Assembly (NCBI GenBank): GCA_050331695.1
Contig: JBHJGP010000025.1
Coordinates: 147,154 to 211,153 of the forward strand
DNA from: JBHJGP01 sp050331695
Lineage (GTDB): Bacteria; Pseudomonadota; Alphaproteobacteria; Geminicoccales; Geminicoccaceae
Direction of reading: 5' to 3'
DNA length: 64,000 bases
This document shows, piece by piece, positions 1 to 7,543 of the stretch (positions are counted from its first letter, which is position 1; each line of letters opens with the position of its first letter). The notes under the pieces were generated by a model, which did no database searches, had not been told where the DNA came from, and saw nothing but the letters and a program-made list of their open reading frames with translations. A program made the position numbers and the translations under genes.

Positions 1-376
1 GTCTCAGCCCCAAGGTGACGATGCCGTCTTCAAGCTTTGGTTCGGTCGGTTCGAAGATCTGCATACCGACGTTTCCATGGGCAAATTCCACCCGCAAAGG
101 GCTGGAACCCAGACCGTCGAGGTGACGGGCGCTCTGAGCGAGGATTTTTGAAAACTTTCCGACCGTCATGTGCGCCCCGCCTTCTCCATCGAGAAGCTGT
201 AGCGTGGCTTCGGTCCATGCGCTCTTCCGGGCGCCGCAATCGACGCTGACGATTTGGGCCATTTTGAGCTCGGTCACGTGGTAGCCGGGACCGATCGTTC
301 CACCCTCGGTTGTGAACTCCAGGGGAGCGTCGCCGGGCAAGGCTCGGGTCAAAGCCAGCAGATCGTCGGGGGTCAC
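1..376 (-). CDS. DUF6428 family protein, C-terminus outside window
   Basis: The gene begins at a GTG at 376 and runs leftward off the window after about 125 codons, so the C-terminal end is missing. The product resembles the DUF6428 family of small soluble proteins often found beside arsR genes in alphaproteobacteria; recognisable parts are GPGYHVTELK, SVDCGAR, TEATLQLLDGEGGAHM and VGKFSKIL. The molecular function of the family is not established. It is transcribed divergently from the arsR gene at 453, and the 76-base gap holds two matching palindromes, so ArsR probably controls both genes. The GTG start is inferred from the beginning of the similarity to the family as I remember it. Confidence 0.75.
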   Translation of the reverse strand, partial: MTPDDLLALTRALPGDAPLEFTTEGGTIGPGYHVTELKMAQIVSVDCGARKSAWTEATLQLLDGEGGAHMTVGKFSKILAQSARHLDGLGSSPLRVEFAHGNVGMQIFEPTEPKLEDGIVTLGLR

Positions 377-390
377 TGTTTGACCTTTCG

Positions 391-408
391 TTTCAAGAAT
401 TCTTGAAA
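391..408. promoter_or_regulatory. Perfect 18-bp palindrome, probable ArsR operator 1
   Basis: TTTCAAGAATTCTTGAAA is a perfect inverted repeat lying 14 bases from the start of the DUF6428 gene. Its core is TTCAA-N6-TTGAA. The same core with the same spacing occurs again at 435-450, next to the arsR start. Two-fold symmetric sites of this size are typical targets of ArsR-type dimers, but the assignment rests on position and symmetry only. Confidence 0.7.
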
Positions 409-433
409 TACCATTATCTGGAGTGAACTGACA

Positions 434-450
434 TTTCAAGAGTATTTGAA
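434..450. promoter_or_regulatory. Imperfect palindrome, probable ArsR operator 2
   Basis: TTTCAAGAGTATTTGAA repeats the TTCAA-N6-TTGAA core of the palindrome at 391-408 and ends two bases before the arsR ATG. The two centres (399.5 and 442.5) are 43 bp apart, about four helical turns, so dimers could bind on the same DNA face. A site this close to the start codon would block transcription or elongation of arsR itself, which fits autorepression. Confidence 0.65.
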
Positions 451-452
451 CT

Positions 453-779
453 ATGGACGAGGCTGGCGCGGTCGCGGCGTTCGCATCGCTCTCGAATGCG
501 ACCCGGCTCCGGATGCTGAGAGAGCTTGTGGCCGCCGGTCCGGACGGCCGATGTGCCGGAGACCTGGCAGCCGCCGTGGGAGCGAGCCCCTCCGGGGCTT
601 CGTTTCATCTTTCCAACATGTCGCACGCCGGCCTGATCAGGTCCGTTCAGAACGCCCGAAAGGTCACCTACCGTGCCGACTTCGAGGCCATCGGCGCGAT
701 GATCCGCTACTTCATGGACGACTGCTGCTCGAGCAACGACAGGATCCGCGCGTGTTGCCTTGGCCAAAAGAGCTGCTGA
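453..779 (+). CDS. ArsR-family winged-helix metalloregulator
   Basis: This 108-residue protein is a full-length ArsR/SmtB repressor. FASLSNATRLRMLREL is the usual first helix motif, and the recognition region around GASPSGASFHLSNMSHAGLI is the winged-helix core. The C-terminus is rich in cysteine: Cys91-Cys92, Cys101-Cys102 and Cys108. Paired C-terminal cysteines resemble the As(III) site of the AfArsR-type subgroup, so arsenite or another soft metal is a plausible inducer, although the usual CVC motif near the recognition helix is absent. The gene is divergent from DUF6428 and overlaps its likely operators. No arsenite pump or arsenate reductase gene lies in the visible part of the window. 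Confidence 0.88.
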   Translation: MDEAGAVAAFASLSNATRLRMLRELVAAGPDGRCAGDLAAAVGASPSGASFHLSNMSHAGLIRSVQNARKVTYRADFEAIGAMIRYFMDDCCSSNDRIRACCLGQKSC

Positions 780-1110
780 CGGACGCCTTTCTCACAAAAG
801 GGAGCGGCGGCCGGTCCCAACGCTGCAACGGCGCCAATTCACGGTAATCGAGAACGCGCTCCTAAGCCCGGGAGCGACGGACAGAATTAAGTGCATTTAG
901 TAAACTGTCACCGTAATCGCGTAATTAGGTCACCGCAATCGGCTAACCTAACTCAAAAAATGCCGGTTCTCGAACTTTAGGAGGTTCTCCTGAGCTTTAT
1001 AAGCTGTTCACCGTAACTGCTGACACAAGGCGGTGGCGCGCCCATGTCACAAAACGGTTGCATCGCTCGCCAAATTAAATAAGTATCAAAAATACCGATT
1101 AGGTGTCCTC
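780..1110. other. Intergenic region with repeated TCACCGTAATCG-like motifs
   Basis: No convincing gene lies between arsR and the Rrf2 regulator. The stretch is more AT-rich than its neighbours and probably holds the promoter of the downstream regulator. It contains four related 13-mers at 838-850, 907-919, 929-941 and 1007-1019, all in the same orientation. It also holds an imperfect inverted repeat at 977-993 (TTAGGAG-GTT-CTCCTGA). These could be regulator binding sites; nothing else was recognised. Confidence 0.5.
838..1019 (+). repeat. Four degenerate 13-bp direct repeats
   Basis: The copies are TTCACGGTAATCG at 838-850, GTCACCGTAATCG at 907-919, GTCACCGCAATCG at 929-941 and TTCACCGTAACTG at 1007-1019. 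All are on the plus strand, and each differs from the consensus KTCACCGTAATCG at one or two positions. The two middle copies start 22 bp apart, close to two helical turns. They sit upstream of the Rrf2-family gene and may be operator sites for it or another regulator. Confidence 0.55.
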
Positions 1111-1557
1111 GTGAAACTGACTTTCCATGCCGACTACGCTCTTAGAGTCTTGCTCTTTCTTCGTGTCGCTCGGGAGCGACGCGGGACCGTGGCGGAGATC
1201 GCCAAGGCTCACAACGTGTCTCGCAATCACCTTGACAAAGTCGTTCAACGGATGGTGGGGGCCGGTTTCATACGAACGTCGAAGGGGCGGGGCGGTGGCG
1301 TTCGGCTCGAGCGAGATCCAACTACAATCATCGTCGGCGACGTCATTCGCGCCATGGAAGACGATCTGGCGATCGTCGAGTGCCTCGGGCATGCCCGATT
1401 CTGCCGGGTCGCCGGTGTCTGCGGTGCGAGAAATGTCTTCGCAAAAGCGCTCGAAGCGTATTTCGCGGTTTTGGACGCGGCGACGCTCGAAGATATCGCC
1501 ACGAATACAGATGGGCTTCGCGGTGCGCTGAAGCTCATTCCTGGCGGACAATTATAG
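1111..1557 (+). CDS. Rrf2-family Fe-S transcriptional regulator, NsrR type
   Basis: The 148-residue protein starts at GTG 1111 with VKLTFHADYALRVL, the normal N-terminus of NsrR-like proteins; the open frame continues upstream to 1033 but that part has no family similarity. The winged helix spans about residues 25-65. Three cysteines at 91, 98 and 104 match the cluster ligands of the Rrf2 family, and Asp8, the fourth ligand of the [4Fe-4S] cluster in Streptomyces NsrR, is also present. A nitric oxide or redox sensing role is therefore likely. The gene lies 76 bases upstream of the interrupted acyl-CoA dehydrogenase gene in the same direction. The gene ends with TAG. Confidence 0.85.
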   Translation: MKLTFHADYALRVLLFLRVARERRGTVAEIAKAHNVSRNHLDKVVQRMVGAGFIRTSKGRGGGVRLERDPTTIIVGDVIRAMEDDLAIVECLGHARFCRVAGVCGARNVFAKALEAYFAVLDAATLEDIATNTDGLRGALKLIPGGQL

Positions 1558-1633
1558 AAGACTGTGCGCCCGTAATAAAAACGAAATACGGCCGCGCGGG
1601 AGTGAGAGTTGACGGAGCCTAGGGAGGTAAATC

Positions 1634-2935
1634 ATGTCGATCGATTTCGAAATGACGGCCGAGCAGAAGAAACTCAAATATCAGGTGCGCGAGTTCGCGC
1701 AGGAGGTCGTGAAGCCCTGTGCGGAAAGGGGTGATGCGGCGACTGACCCGCAAGAGGCCTTCGTGGCGATGAAGCCGGCTTTCGAGGAAGCCTATAAGTT
1801 CGGCCTGCCGATCAGCTTCTTGCCGAAGGAGTATGGCGGCGGCGGCATGTCGAATGTCGATTTGATGATCGCCGCGGAGGAGCTGTGCGCCGTCGACCCG
1901 GGTTTCCCCACGATCGTGCTCGTCAATGGATTGGCGCTGATGCCGCTCACCTGGTTCGGCTCCGAGGAGCAGCGTCGAAAGTGGATTGGTCAAGCCTGCG
2001 GCGGAAAGCACGACTACCTGGGCGGTTGGGTCGTGAGCGAACGCGGCGGGACGGCGAACTTCGACCATCCAAGCCCAAACGCCGGGATTCAGTTGGTCGC
2101 GGAGCATGACAAGGCCAACGGCGAGTATGTGATTAACGGCGAGAAGCATTGGCCGTGCAATGCGGGCGGCTGGGATCTCAAAGGTGCCGACACCAATCTC
2201 TGCATTGTTCGGACGGATCGAACGAAAGGAGGGAAGGAAGGGCTGAGCGCGATCCTCGTCGACCGCGGCACGCCCGGGATCGAGAATGAACTGATCGACA
2301 AGATCGGCCATCGGACGTGCTAGAACGTGACCATGACGTTCCGCAACGTCCGCGTTCCGGAAGAGAACGCATTCGCCATCGGCGACGGCGACTTGTTGAT
2401 CAACCGAAACTTCACCTGGTCTGGACCGGTTGCCAGCATCGCATCGGTAGGCGTTGCCCGCGGCGCTTATGAATTCGCGTTGAAGTGGACTAAGACGTTC
2501 ACAGGCGGCGGGGCGGGCCCGATCATCAATTACCAAGCCGTTGGCAACTTGCTGACAGAGGTGGCTGCGAAAATCAAAGCTGGACGCGCCATGTGCTGGA
2601 AGGCCGCTCACTACATGGACAAGTTCGATAGCGAAGGTCAGGCGCTTGGCGGCATGAACAAAACCTTCTGCGGCGACCTTATGCAAACCGTGGTTTTCGA
2701 TTGCATGCGCATCGTTGGTGTGAACGCGCTCGACAAGAAGTTTCCAATGGAAAAGTACCTGCGCGAGTCGATCGTTTTCCCGCTTTACGACGCGGGGAAC
2801 CTGGCTATGCAGCGGCGCAAGGCGTGGGGCGTGATGGCCGACGAAGGCTTTACGATCGACAAGTTCGTCGATTGCGAGCTGATTCCATTCAAAAAATCGA
2901 TGGAAGGCTACGGGGTCGTGAGCGAAGCATCGTAG
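1634..2935 (+). pseudogene. Acyl-CoA dehydrogenase interrupted by in-frame TAG
   Basis: A strong ribosome-binding site (AGGGAGG, 1620-1626) precedes ATG 1634. The frame encodes an acyl-CoA dehydrogenase family flavoprotein of normal length (433 codons), but codon 230 is TAG (2321-2323). The reading frame continues without shift on the far side. The upstream half has the N-terminal helical domain (FLPKEYGGGG) and middle beta domain (GGWVVSERGG, NGEKHWPCNAGG). The downstream half has the C-terminal helical domain. The stop falls inside the conserved stretch IGHRTC-x-NVTMTFRNVRVP, so neither half should fold alone. In the C-terminal half, the position usually occupied by the catalytic Glu (YEG) reads YDAGN, so an Asp may replace it. 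The substrate is unknown. A GTG at 2327 or ATG at 2333 could restart translation. Confidence 0.8.
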
Positions 2936-3076
2936 GCGCAAGCAATTAAGAAACGTAGTCGAACAAATTGGTGTCTGCCTTAGTTGGCTACCGGCAACCA
3001 ATTACCATTCGAGTCCGCTAAGTCCCGAAGACGCAAGTGCAGGTGGCTCTTTCGACAACGAAAACGACCGAAAGAA

Positions 3077-4258
3077 TCAGTCAAAAATTTCGGTGCCGGT
3101 GGGCTCGAGGTGGGGGACGTTGTTGACCCGCAAGCGAAGGTTCGAGAGCTCCTCATACATCCGGCGGCGGGCGCGGCTCTGATTGCCGAGGGGGCGGTGC
3201 TCGGCCAGGCAGTGCCAGGGATTGATCGCCAGGTTGCGGGCGAAGGCCATCTGCGCCGGTGAATTGAATTTTTGCTTGGGGATGTGGATGGTCGCGGCGG
3301 GGACGAAGGGCGAGAGCTTTTCCGGCCAGCGGACGGCGGCGTTCTCGATCGGCATCAGGTGAGGGTCGGTCTGGACCTGGACCAGGAGGTCGAATTCGAC
3401 GTCCTTTTGATCGAGGGTCTTGACCATGTTGTCATGGAGGTAGTTGGGCGGCACCCGGCCGAAGGGCAGCCCCGGGATGTCGGTCACTACCTCGGACTTG
3501 GGATAGAATGAGTACATCATCGCCTGGCCCTCGCCCAGGAGATAGGGCACGCAGCTCCAGTAACGCTGGCCCAGGGGATTGTACTGGGTCTCGTTCCACA
3601 GGCCCTGCATGAGGAAATCCAGGATGTGGCTGTCCCGGGGATCGAGGAAATAGTAGATCGGCATGTCGATCAGGCTCCAATATTGGAGCCGGGCGTTGGC
3701 CCGCGTGTCTGGCGTGACGAAGGTCGGCGTGCAGACCGCCGGCATGTCCTGGGTGAATTTTTCGTCGTCCATCAGTTTGGGGCCGGGCACGTCCATCAGC
3801 TTGATCGCCATCGAGACGAAGCCGACATCGTTGATGTCTTCCGGCAGGTCGGGGCCCGGGCCGGAGAAGCGGATATAGGCCGGAAAGCTTCGGGTGGTGG
3901 CGAAGATGCCGTGGCGGAGATGGGAGGGCAGGGCGTCGCGGACCGTGACCGTGGCCCTCACGATCCCATGGGTCTTGGTGTTGCCGCCCCGCTCGTAGGC
4001 GCCCGGCTTGAAGTGACCCTTCATCTGTTCGGCCATGAGTTCGACGATCCGGTCCAGGCTCAGCTCCTCGTCCGGTTCGATCCGCTCCTCGGCGAGGGCG
4101 AGGCTCTGGTTCGGCCGGCGGCGGTTGATCAGATATTGGAGCAGGCGGGCGGTGGGCTCCCGGGCGATCCGGTTGAGCGGCTGGCGGAACCAGGGCTCGA
4201 GCCGGCGTTCGACGCGCAGGCCCAGCTCGAGACCCCGGTGGATGGTTCGGAGGACCAT
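3077..4258 (-). CDS. Catalase-like haem protein
   Basis: The 393-residue product belongs to the short catalase-related haem proteins that include SrpA-like and allene-oxide-synthase-like members, and lacks the C-terminal parts of classical catalases. TKTHGIVRATVTV contains the distal His (His97), and PAYIRFSGPGPD matches the catalase PxxxRFS core. A proximal Tyr could not be assigned with certainty; Tyr in RARRRMYEEL near the C-terminus is a candidate. Members use peroxide or organic hydroperoxides. It is the last gene of a six-gene cluster. Its ATG follows directly after the TAG of the DyP peroxidase gene, in the same frame, with a good Shine-Dalgarno (AGAGGAG) inside the DyP gene. Confidence 0.8.
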   Translation of the reverse strand: MVLRTIHRGLELGLRVERRLEPWFRQPLNRIAREPTARLLQYLINRRRPNQSLALAEERIEPDEELSLDRIVELMAEQMKGHFKPGAYERGGNTKTHGIVRATVTVRDALPSHLRHGIFATTRSFPAYIRFSGPGPDLPEDINDVGFVSMAIKLMDVPGPKLMDDEKFTQDMPAVCTPTFVTPDTRANARLQYWSLIDMPIYYFLDPRDSHILDFLMQGLWNETQYNPLGQRYWSCVPYLLGEGQAMMYSFYPKSEVVTDIPGLPFGRVPPNYLHDNMVKTLDQKDVEFDLLVQVQTDPHLMPIENAAVRWPEKLSPFVPAATIHIPKQKFNSPAQMAFARNLAINPWHCLAEHRPLGNQSRARRRMYEELSNLRLRVNNVPHLEPTGTEIFD

Positions 4259-5773
4259 CTAGTTGCTCCTCTCGCTCGCGATGAACCGAAGCGCGCGCAA
4301 GCCCGGCAAGAAGAAGTAAGCGCCGCCTCTGACCGTGACGAACGGTGGCAGGCCCTCGATACGCCTGGGAGGCCCGGAGGGCTGGGGCATGGTGAACCGG
4401 TCGGTCGGCTCGCCGGTGATGAGCGGCTCGCGCTCGCCGAGCAGCGGGTCGGCCTCGGTGCCGACGCCGTTGAACTTGGCCTTGGCCACCCAGGCATTCT
4501 GGACGAACTCGAACTGGCGCTGGATGTTGGCGACCAGGCAGATGAAATGAAGGCCCCGTTCTTCGTCCTGAGGCCCGGGCTTCAGCGCTTCGTCCAGGGG
4601 AAGCGGCGAGCCATACTCCCGGCCTCGGCGGAGCAGCCGATGGAAGCGGGTGGATGCGACCAGATCGAAGCGGCCCTCGCGGCGCTTCAGGCCCAGGGTC
4701 AAGAGCAGCCGGTTGAGCCAACCGCGCTGATGGGGTGGGAGATCGCCTGTGCGCGGGTTGGTGCGCCGAATGTGGGCGCCGATCGGGCAGATCATACCGT
4801 CCGGATCATCGTCGAAGGTGAAGCGGTTGCGCGGGCCCGAGCCGGGCGGTGCCAGGTCCTCCAGCATCAAAGGCTCACCGTCCCGGGTCCGGCCGACCAT
4901 GGCGGTGGCCAGGCGCTCGCGCTCTTCCGGATCGCCGCCCGCCTCGCGGTCCAGGAACTGCCAAAAACCCCGAACGTCCTGGTGCAACTGACGAAAGACC
5001 AGGTAGGTGCCGTTTTTGCCGAGATCGCTGAAGCCGGGACGGTCCTCGGCCGGAAGAAGCAGGTGGGTGGGATCGGCGGTGCCCCGGTCCAGAAGGGGCC
5101 GTGGCGTGTAGGTGCCGTACTCGTTCGGGTAGCCCAATAGAACTTCGCCCAGGGCTAGATGGTTGGCGTAGCGTGCCCGCTCGTGGGTATCGGTGGGAAA
5201 CAGTTGGCACCAGTCGAGTCTCGGCTGGCTGACGCCGTCCTCGAAACCGAACGGCTCGATGCTGCCCATTTCAAACGTGGGAAGCTCGCGGACCACCCGA
5301 AAAGCGTCTTGCCAGTGATCGGCCTCCACCTGCCGGCGCCAGGCGTCTAGGCCGTTTCGTTCGGCGAACAGCATCACCATAAGATCGATCGCCGGCTCGT
5401 CGCCATGGCCCCACTGCCAGTGGGTGGGCGCGTTAGCACCGACGTCGCCGAGCCTGCGTGACCGCGCGTGAGTGGCGGCCATGCCCTCGACGAAGTCTTC
5501 GGCGAAGCGTTCGATTACCGCTTCGTCAACACCGAGCGTGCGCAAGCCAGCCGCGGTGAAGGCCACTTGAAGCGCGGTCTTGGGCAGCGGATCGGAAGCT
5601 TCGGCGGTCGATACCGGCGCGGCCCGGAGCCAGGCGCGGGCGGCGCCAGCATCGGTGATCGACAGAAGGCAGTAGACCGCCTCCTCGAGATGGCCGTGAC
5701 CGAACCGGACCAACCCCTGAACATCGGCGAAGTCGACGTTGTCCCGGCGCGCGTCGGTAGGCTTCGTGGTCAT
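4259..5773 (-). CDS. Dyp-type peroxidase
   Basis: The 504-residue protein is a dye-decolourising haem peroxidase. The GxxDG motif is present as GFEDG at residues 176-180, with its catalytic Asp179. The proximal haem His is in GAHIRRTNPR (His334). At about 500 residues it is longer than the compact A/B types and fits the longer C/V-type group. No signal peptide is seen, so it is probably cytoplasmic unless carried by a partner. The start overlaps the stop of the upstream gene by ATGA (5770-5773). Its TAG stop is followed immediately and in frame by the catalase-like gene, so the two are translationally coupled and could be joined if the stop were read through. Confidence 0.9.
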   Translation of the reverse strand: MTTKPTDARRDNVDFADVQGLVRFGHGHLEEAVYCLLSITDAGAARAWLRAAPVSTAEASDPLPKTALQVAFTAAGLRTLGVDEAVIERFAEDFVEGMAATHARSRRLGDVGANAPTHWQWGHGDEPAIDLMVMLFAERNGLDAWRRQVEADHWQDAFRVVRELPTFEMGSIEPFGFEDGVSQPRLDWCQLFPTDTHERARYANHLALGEVLLGYPNEYGTYTPRPLLDRGTADPTHLLLPAEDRPGFSDLGKNGTYLVFRQLHQDVRGFWQFLDREAGGDPEERERLATAMVGRTRDGEPLMLEDLAPPGSGPRNRFTFDDDPDGMICPIGAHIRRTNPRTGDLPPHQRGWLNRLLLTLGLKRREGRFDLVASTRFHRLLRRGREYGSPLPLDEALKPGPQDEERGLHFICLVANIQRQFEFVQNAWVAKAKFNGVGTEADPLLGEREPLITGEPTDRFTMPQPSGPPRRIEGLPPFVTVRGGAYFFLPGLRALRFIASERSN

Positions 5774-7071
5774 AGCAGGTTCAGCCAGTCGTGAAGCGCC
5801 CGGTCACCCCGGGGCTTTCGCTCGAAGCCGGCACGAAAGCGGCTGTTCTCGGCGAGGTCGAACGCGGTGAGACCGGGATAAGCCTTGTACCAGACATCGG
5901 TCATCAATTGCCGGCGCTTCCAGAACCGCTTGAACTTGTCCTCGTCCTCGGCGCCATCCTTGATCAGCCAGCGGGTTCGGGGGTAGCCGATCCCATTGCT
6001 GAAAATGAGGTTGAGGCCGAACGCCGTCTTATTGATGAAATCGTCCCGGTAGCTTTCGGCCGAGCCATCGTAATTGCTCGCAAACATCACGCGAGTGTCG
6101 TCTTCGAGCAACACCCAGCGGGCGAAATGAATGGTCTGGATGCGGGCCAGATAGCCGGAGTTGAAGAGATGGCGGCTGAAATAGTTGATCAGCCAGAGAA
6201 GGGTGAGCGCGGTGAGGCGACGGAACCGACCCGGCTTGACCTCTCCGAACCCGCCGAACGGATTTGTCACGTCGTGATCCTCCTTCTCTTCGATCGCCTT
6301 CAGTGGCGCGCGATAGGGTTGGGGGAGGATTTCGGGGTCGCTCTTTTCCAGTTGGCGCAGGCGAAAGAGATAGAGGGGGGCGGCTGGCAGCAAGATCGGC
6401 CACAAGATCAGAACGGCTACTGGCAGGCTGGCGAGGTGAAGGAGATTTCGCGCCCGCCGGTCCAGTGGCGTAGGCTCCGGTTCGCTCAGCGTCAGCCGGC
6501 CGTCGCGCAACTCGATCTCGCCATAAGCCTTGAGCCGGTCATAGAGTTCGGCGGCCCGGTCGCTCCCTATCTCTTCGATAATTGACGGAAGCTTCTCCCG
6601 CAGAGCCCGGCGAAGGCGGTCTTCCTCCTTGATCTGAACCACCGTGCGCCCGACCCAATTCACATAATTCGCTGACTCCGGCACGTTCCGCCGGCTCATC
6701 CAGACCAGCAGATCGGTGTCGTCGCCGAAGCCCTCGCAGTGTTCGAAAAGCCGGCGCAGGCCCGGCGCGGCCCGTTCCACGACGTCGGCCAGGAAATCCT
6801 CCCTCTCACCGTCCACATCGCCCATGAACCCAAGGCTGGGCGGAAACGGCTTGGGCTCAAGGCCGTAGGCTCGGACGTCCTCGTAAGTAGCCGATTCCAC
6901 AATGAAGAAACGGCCGTAATGAAGCTGATGGAACTGGCCGAACGGAACGAGATTGTTGTCCGGATCCGCAAACCCCGGTTTCCGGTTCATCGTTGCAAGA
7001 AGCTGGCGTAGCGGCTCCACTTGTCCGTCGCGAACACGGGCCATCACGAAAAATGCTGTTTGAGGCGTCAT
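5770..7071 (-). CDS. Uncharacterised membrane-associated protein of peroxidase cluster
   Basis: I do not recognise this protein of about 433 residues. It begins MTPQTAFFVMARVRDG, which looks like a ferredoxin-like/EthD-type barrel start, and contains a second comparable stretch near TIHFARWVLLEDDTRVMFASNYDG, suggesting two related dimeric alpha-beta-barrel-like halves. Between them a hydrophobic segment (LLHLASLPVAVLILWPILLPAAPLYLF) probably spans or anchors to the membrane. The open frame extends nine codons upstream to a TTG at 7098, but ATG 7071 is a simpler start. It overlaps the DyP gene by four bases. EthD/Dabb-like folds are structurally related to DyP and chlorite dismutase, so a role with haem or an oxidised substrate is possible but unproven. 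Confidence 0.6.
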   Translation of the reverse strand: MTPQTAFFVMARVRDGQVEPLRQLLATMNRKPGFADPDNNLVPFGQFHQLHYGRFFIVESATYEDVRAYGLEPKPFPPSLGFMGDVDGEREDFLADVVERAAPGLRRLFEHCEGFGDDTDLLVWMSRRNVPESANYVNWVGRTVVQIKEEDRLRRALREKLPSIIEEIGSDRAAELYDRLKAYGEIELRDGRLTLSEPEPTPLDRRARNLLHLASLPVAVLILWPILLPAAPLYLFRLRQLEKSDPEILPQPYRAPLKAIEEKEDHDVTNPFGGFGEVKPGRFRRLTALTLLWLINYFSRHLFNSGYLARIQTIHFARWVLLEDDTRVMFASNYDGSAESYRDDFINKTAFGLNLIFSNGIGYPRTRWLIKDGAEDEDKFKRFWKRRQLMTDVWYKAYPGLTAFDLAENSRFRAGFERKPRGDRALHDWLNLL

Positions 7072-7111
7072 TTTTGTTGTTGCCGACGGCAAGACCAAGG
7101 CTGGGGTGGGA

Positions 7112-7543
7112 CTAGAACTCCAGGGCGAAGTCGATCAGGCGGCTGTCGCCCCAATAGACCTTGCCGAGATAAACGCCGGGCGAGATCTCGCGGATTTCAT
7201 CACGAATCCATTGGGCGAGAAGCGACGTGTCCGAATAGTCGAGGACGATGCATTCCTTGCCGTCGAGCCAGCTCTTGTCTTTGTAAACTTTGGCGAGGAT
7301 GGCGTTGAGGCCGAACGGCAGGATCTTGTTGCGGAGGACGCCCTTGTCCCGATCGAAGACTTTGCCCTGCCAGGCGAAGCCGTTGATGAACTTGGCGACC
7401 GTGGAGCTATAGGTGGTGCCCGGCGCGACGATCGCCGTGCCTTCCGCCTCGCCGTTTGGGATCTCACCGGCGGGCACGCTCTTGAACAATTCGTCCAGCT
7501 CCTCCTGGGACATGCTGAGGAGTTTTTCCACGTCATAGTCCAT
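7112..7543 (-). CDS. Uncharacterised small protein next to GMC oxidoreductase
   Basis: The 143-residue product is acidic and soluble. Its first 25 residues look like a short helical segment (VEKLLSMSQEELDELFKSV). The rest has beta-rich features such as FAWQGKVFDRDKG, CIVLDYSDTS and ISPGVYLGKVYWGD. The two G-x-V/W patches and the closing FALEF suggest a small lipocalin- or GXWXG-like barrel that could carry a hydrophobic ligand; this is inference from pattern only. It overlaps the end of the GMC oxidoreductase gene by 11 bases, so the two are expressed together. A substrate-binding or product-transfer role for the GMC enzyme is one possibility. Confidence 0.55.
   Translation of the reverse strand: MDYDVEKLLSMSQEELDELFKSVPAGEIPNGEAEGTAIVAPGTTYSSTVAKFINGFAWQGKVFDRDKGVLRNKILPFGLNAILAKVYKDKSWLDGKECIVLDYSDTSLLAQWIRDEIREISPGVYLGKVYWGDSRLIDFALEF

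Noticed and set aside
885..900. Possible NsrR half-site (AAGTGCATTT) upstream of the Rrf2 gene
   Set aside because: Only a half-site-like match to the known consensus is present, with no inverted partner, so it is not reported as a site.
1619..3001. Long minus-strand open frame of 460 codons opposite the acyl-CoA dehydrogenase gene
   Set aside because: It is a shadow of the GC-rich coding strand: it has no family similarity and lies entirely antisense to a recognised gene.
3626..5140. Plus-strand open frame of 504 codons opposite the DyP and catalase-like genes
   Set aside because: It spans two well-recognised minus-strand genes and their junction, so it is a composition artefact.
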